8,623 bases of DNA from JADDRA01 sp038233555. Its GTDB lineage: Bacteria > Actinomycetota > Acidimicrobiia > Acidimicrobiales > CADCSY01. Where the stretch lies: assembly GCA_038233555.1 (NCBI GenBank), contig JBBSLT010000100.1, forward strand, positions 1-8,623. Direction: 5' to 3'. The position numbers and the translations under genes are program-made. The first letter of the stretch is position 1, and each line of letters starts with the position of its first letter. Positions 6,893-8,623 of this stretch are shown piece by piece. The notes below the pieces were generated by a model. The model saw only the letters and a list, made by a program, of their open reading frames with translations, did not search any database and was not told the DNA's origin.

Positions 6893-6909
6893 TCTGAGCG
6901 CTGCTCAGA
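6893..6909. terminator. Hairpin between convergent genes, possible bidirectional terminator
   Basis: TCTGAGC-GCT-GCTCAGA is a perfect 7-base stem with a 3-base loop, 11 bases after the stop of the small ORF and covering the stop codon of fxsA on the opposite strand. Its position between converging genes suggests termination in both directions. Neither side has a T-run, so it would be a tract-less, actinobacterial-style hairpin or a pausing element. Confidence 0.45.
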
Positions 6910-7321
6910 CGTCGAGGGAGCCCTGGCCCCCTCGGGGTCTGCCGCGCCCCCGGTCTCCGAGAACGCGAAGCTGAAAGCGTCGGGCCAGGGTCCGACGGAC
7001 GAGCGCCCGCACCGGGGGGACGAGCAGGGAAAGTCCGAGCACGTCGGTGAGGAAGCCCGGCGTGAGCATGAGTGCACCCCCGAAGAGGATCAGGAACCCG
7101 TCGACGACTTCGGTGCCCGGGACCCGGCCTTGACCGAGTTGGGCCTGCACCCGCTGGAGGGCGCCGAGGCCCTCGCGCTTCATCAACCACCCCCCGGCCA
7201 CCCCCATGACGACGAGCAGGATGACGGTGTTGAGCGCCCCGATGGCTCCCCCCACCTGGATGATCAGGTAGAGCTCGACCAAGGGGACCACCAAGAACAA
7301 AAGGACGAGCACCGCAGCCAC
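6905..7321 (-). CDS. fxsA: FxsA family membrane protein
   Basis: This 138-residue inner-membrane protein matches the FxsA family, named for E. coli FxsA, whose overproduction relieves exclusion of phage T7 by the F plasmid; its normal role is unclear. Hydrophobic segments lie at about residues 3-22, 27-46 and 73-101. Family motifs are PLVELYLI (13-20), LMKREGLGALQRVQ (46-59), DGFLILFGGALMLTPGFLTD (74-93) and a trailing PPVRALVRR. The tail from 111 is basic and Gly/Arg-rich. The start is GTG 7321, since TAGCCT lies exactly 7 bases upstream and no Shine-Dalgarno is visible; a second in-frame GTG (codon 4) is less likely. It is divergent from the HtrA-like gene across an 87-base gap and convergent with the small ORF. 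Confidence 0.92.
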   Translation of the reverse strand: MAAVLVLLFLVVPLVELYLIIQVGGAIGALNTVILLVVMGVAGGWLMKREGLGALQRVQAQLGQGRVPGTEVVDGFLILFGGALMLTPGFLTDVLGLSLLVPPVRALVRRTLARRFQLRVLGDRGRGRPRGGQGSLDV

Positions 7322-7328
7322 TGGGGCC

Positions 7329-7334
7329 AGGCTA
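7329..7334 (-). promoter_or_regulatory. -10 box of fxsA (leaderless)
   Basis: The minus strand reads TAGCCT, then 7 bases, then GTG 7321. The spacing is identical to that at the regulator, mrp and antitoxin genes. No -35 hexamer is recognisable. Short CTGGG/CCCAG arms (7321-7325 and 7335-7339) flank the box but are weak. Confidence 0.5.
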
Positions 7335-7394
7335 CCCAGAGCGGCCGACGGCCCTCTTCTGTCTACCTGGCCCGGATTTGGACATCCCTGCCAT

Positions 7395-7400
7395 TACCCT
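7395..7400 (+). promoter_or_regulatory. -10 box of the HtrA-like gene (leaderless)
   Basis: TACCCT is followed by 8 bases and then ATG 7409. There is no Shine-Dalgarno sequence. An in-frame GTG at 7403 lies too close to the box to be a leaderless start. Confidence 0.45.
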
Positions 7401-7408
7401 GCGTGGCC

Positions 7409-8329
7409 ATGGTGTCTCCCGAGGCGTCCCGTCCCCTGCGCCAAGCCGGTCCCCCTGGCCCCGACTGGCAGGGCCGGCTCTTGCCTCGCTCCGTCCTCGG
7501 GATCAGCGCCCTCATCCTGGCCGCCGCGCTCGGAGCGGCCTTTAGTGGGGCGATCCTCTACGCCTACTACGCCTACCGGCTTGACCGGGGGGTCGAGTAC
7601 GCCTCCACCTTCGACGAGCGCCTCGACACCGCAGTCCAGATCATCGAGGTCGAGCAGGAAGAAGCCATGGCGGCGGTGCGGGCCGAACTCGAGCCACTGC
7701 AGCGCCTGGGAGCCACCGGCGACACCCTCGAGCAGCTCGTCGACCGGGTTGCACCATCGACATTCTTCATCAGCACGCTCGACGAGGCCGGCGCCCCTTC
7801 GGTCGGCACCGGCTTCGTGGTGTTCTCCGATGCCGAACAGAGCTTCCTGATGACCTCCTTCGCCACCATCAGCGCCGCTACCCGCCAACCCGGCCCCGAG
7901 GTTCGGGCCCGCCAGGGCGACGAGGAGCTGGTGGCGGAGGTGGTGAGCTGGGAGGAGGGTCGTGACCTCGCCCTACTTTCGATTCCCAAGGGTGGGGTGG
8001 AGCGCCTGGCCTGGGCCGAGACCACCACGGGCGAACGGGTCTTTTCCATCTCCGGCCTGGGAGGTGCCGGAGGCTCAGCCAGCCAGGGCCTCGTCGGCGA
8101 CGTGAGCGCCTCGGGGGTGCAGCACGACACGCCACTCGGAATGCAGTTCCGGGGGGCACCGTTGGTCAACGCCAGCGGCGAGGTCGTAGCCGTCAGCTCC
8201 CGGGCCTATGCGCCCCTCGGCTTCGCTACCGACGCCGTGTACTTCGCCCCCGTCATCGGCGACGCGTGCATCGAGTTGCTGGTGTGCCCCGACGACCAGG
8301 GCGAGGCCCAGGGGATCGGAGGAGCGTAG
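7409..8329 (+). CDS. Membrane-anchored HtrA/trypsin-like protein, probable pseudoprotease
   Basis: The protein has 306 residues from ATG 7409. A cytoplasmic N-terminus (1-28) is followed by one membrane segment (about 29-54), a likely helical or coiled-coil stem (about 66-100, FDERLDTAV...EPLQRL), and an extracytoplasmic domain resembling DegP/HtrA chymotrypsin-fold proteases: VAPSTFFI (114-121), GTGFVVFS (133-140), DLALLSIP (186-193) and PLVNASGEVVAVSS (251-264). The catalytic Asp position is kept (D186), but the His segment, normally like TNxHVV, reads TSFATI (149-154), and the Ser segment, normally GNSGGPL, reads QFRGAPL (246-252) with R248 at the Ser position. It is therefore probably inactive, serving in binding or as a scaffold. 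C287 and C293 could pair outside the cell. No PDZ domain follows. The frame is open upstream to 7130, but that stretch is antisense to fxsA and is excluded. It is convergent with the next gene, with 3 bases between stops. Confidence 0.8.
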   Translation: MVSPEASRPLRQAGPPGPDWQGRLLPRSVLGISALILAAALGAAFSGAILYAYYAYRLDRGVEYASTFDERLDTAVQIIEVEQEEAMAAVRAELEPLQRLGATGDTLEQLVDRVAPSTFFISTLDEAGAPSVGTGFVVFSDAEQSFLMTSFATISAATRQPGPEVRARQGDEELVAEVVSWEEGRDLALLSIPKGGVERLAWAETTTGERVFSISGLGGAGGSASQGLVGDVSASGVQHDTPLGMQFRGAPLVNASGEVVAVSSRAYAPLGFATDAVYFAPVIGDACIELLVCPDDQGEAQGIGGA

Positions 8330-8332
8330 GGA

Positions 8333-8623
8333 TCAATCGTTGGTGCGCCGGCCGGGCGTGGGGGGAGGATTCTCGTCGTCCTGGCGGGGGAACAACCTAT
8401 CGAGCAACGAGCCTTGGTCGTCGTCCTCGCCGCTCAGCTCGTCGTCGCCGGGCAACAAGGTGGTGGTCGGGGACGGGGCGCGTACGGCCGGGGCGGGCAA
8501 GTTCTCCGCATAGACGCCGGCGTCAGTGCCCTCCGGCTCCATCCGCTGGCGCAGGTCGAACCCGCCCCGTGAGCGGCGGCGCAAGATGTCGGCCAGGTCG
8601 GTGATCGGAGCAGGCTCGGTGAA
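8333..8623 (-). CDS. C-terminal fragment of an unrecognised acidic, disordered protein (partial)
   Basis: The frame is open to the right edge, so only the last 96 residues are seen. The visible part begins FTEPAPITDLADILRRRSRG and passes through Pro/Ala/Thr-rich sequence (PAPAVRAPSPTTTLLPG) into a strongly acidic run (DDELSGEDDDQ), the short motif SLLDRLFPRQDDE, and a Pro/Arg-rich end (PPPTPGRRTND). It looks like a disordered tail. The amphipathic SLLDRLF segment could be a docking motif. The first possible start inside the window is only a TTG at 8584 without a convincing ribosome site, and coding character continues beyond it, so the real start lies outside. No family can be named. It ends 3 bases from the stop of the HtrA-like gene on the other strand. 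Confidence 0.65.
   Translation of the reverse strand, partial: FTEPAPITDLADILRRRSRGGFDLRQRMEPEGTDAGVYAENLPAPAVRAPSPTTTLLPGDDELSGEDDDQGSLLDRLFPRQDDENPPPTPGRRTND

Noticed and set aside
6682..7190. Minus-strand frames overlapping fxsA (131 and 122 codons)
   Set aside because: These are alternative frames of fxsA and the region downstream of it, Arg/Pro-rich with no motifs. The fxsA frame carries the family motifs.
7130..7408. N-terminal extension of the HtrA-like frame back to 7130
   Set aside because: The extra 93 codons are antisense to fxsA and its promoter and encode His/Asp/Gln-rich nonsense. The -10 box at 7395 and the protein character place the start at 7409.

Overview
The window is a GC-rich chromosomal segment (about 68-70% G+C by eye) from an actinobacterium. 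A lineage near Acidimicrobiia is a guess from protein character: an Mrp without the usual CxxC, a SufR-type regulator, FxsA, and many apparently leaderless genes. It holds nine complete or nearly complete genes and one gene cut by the right edge. I see no rRNA, tRNA, insertion sequence, CRISPR array or replication origin.

Region 1 (1-2350) is an iron-sulfur module. An A-type carrier (IscA/ErpA type) lies downstream of a SufR-like winged-helix regulator with three C-terminal cysteines, both on the minus strand. Divergent from them is a DUF59-Mrp P-loop ATPase that loads or carries Fe-S clusters. The 41 bases between the regulator start and the preferred mrp start hold two back-to-back -10 boxes, each exactly 7 bases from its start codon, with an imperfect palindrome between them. 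This suggests that an Fe-S-sensing regulator controls itself, the carrier and mrp from one operator.

Region 2 (2357-2933) is a probable type II toxin-antitoxin pair on the minus strand: an AbrB-like antitoxin followed by a RelE/ParE-like toxin. Its promoter is the clearest in the window and is overlaid with several short palindromes. Third-position composition is less GC-rich than in the neighbours, so it may be an acquired cassette between two housekeeping blocks.

Region 3 (2948-6531) is a two-gene ABC operon: a LolD/MacB-type ATPase and a 952-residue double-FtsX-domain permease, joined by a 4-base GTGA stop/start overlap.

Region 4 (6603-8623) contains a small low-complexity Gly/Glu/Arg-rich ORF, a convergent fxsA gene with a hairpin between them, then, divergent from fxsA, a membrane-anchored HtrA-like protein. 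Its catalytic His and Ser positions appear lost, so it is probably a pseudoprotease. Last comes the C-terminal part of an unrecognised acidic, disordered protein running off the right edge.

A pattern linking the regions is a TANNNT box 6-8 bases (7 in four cases) upstream of a start codon lacking a Shine-Dalgarno sequence. It occurs at six genes and points to leaderless transcripts; it also decides several starts. Only erpA (GGAGGAG) and the ABC ATPase (AAGGA) have convincing ribosome binding sites.
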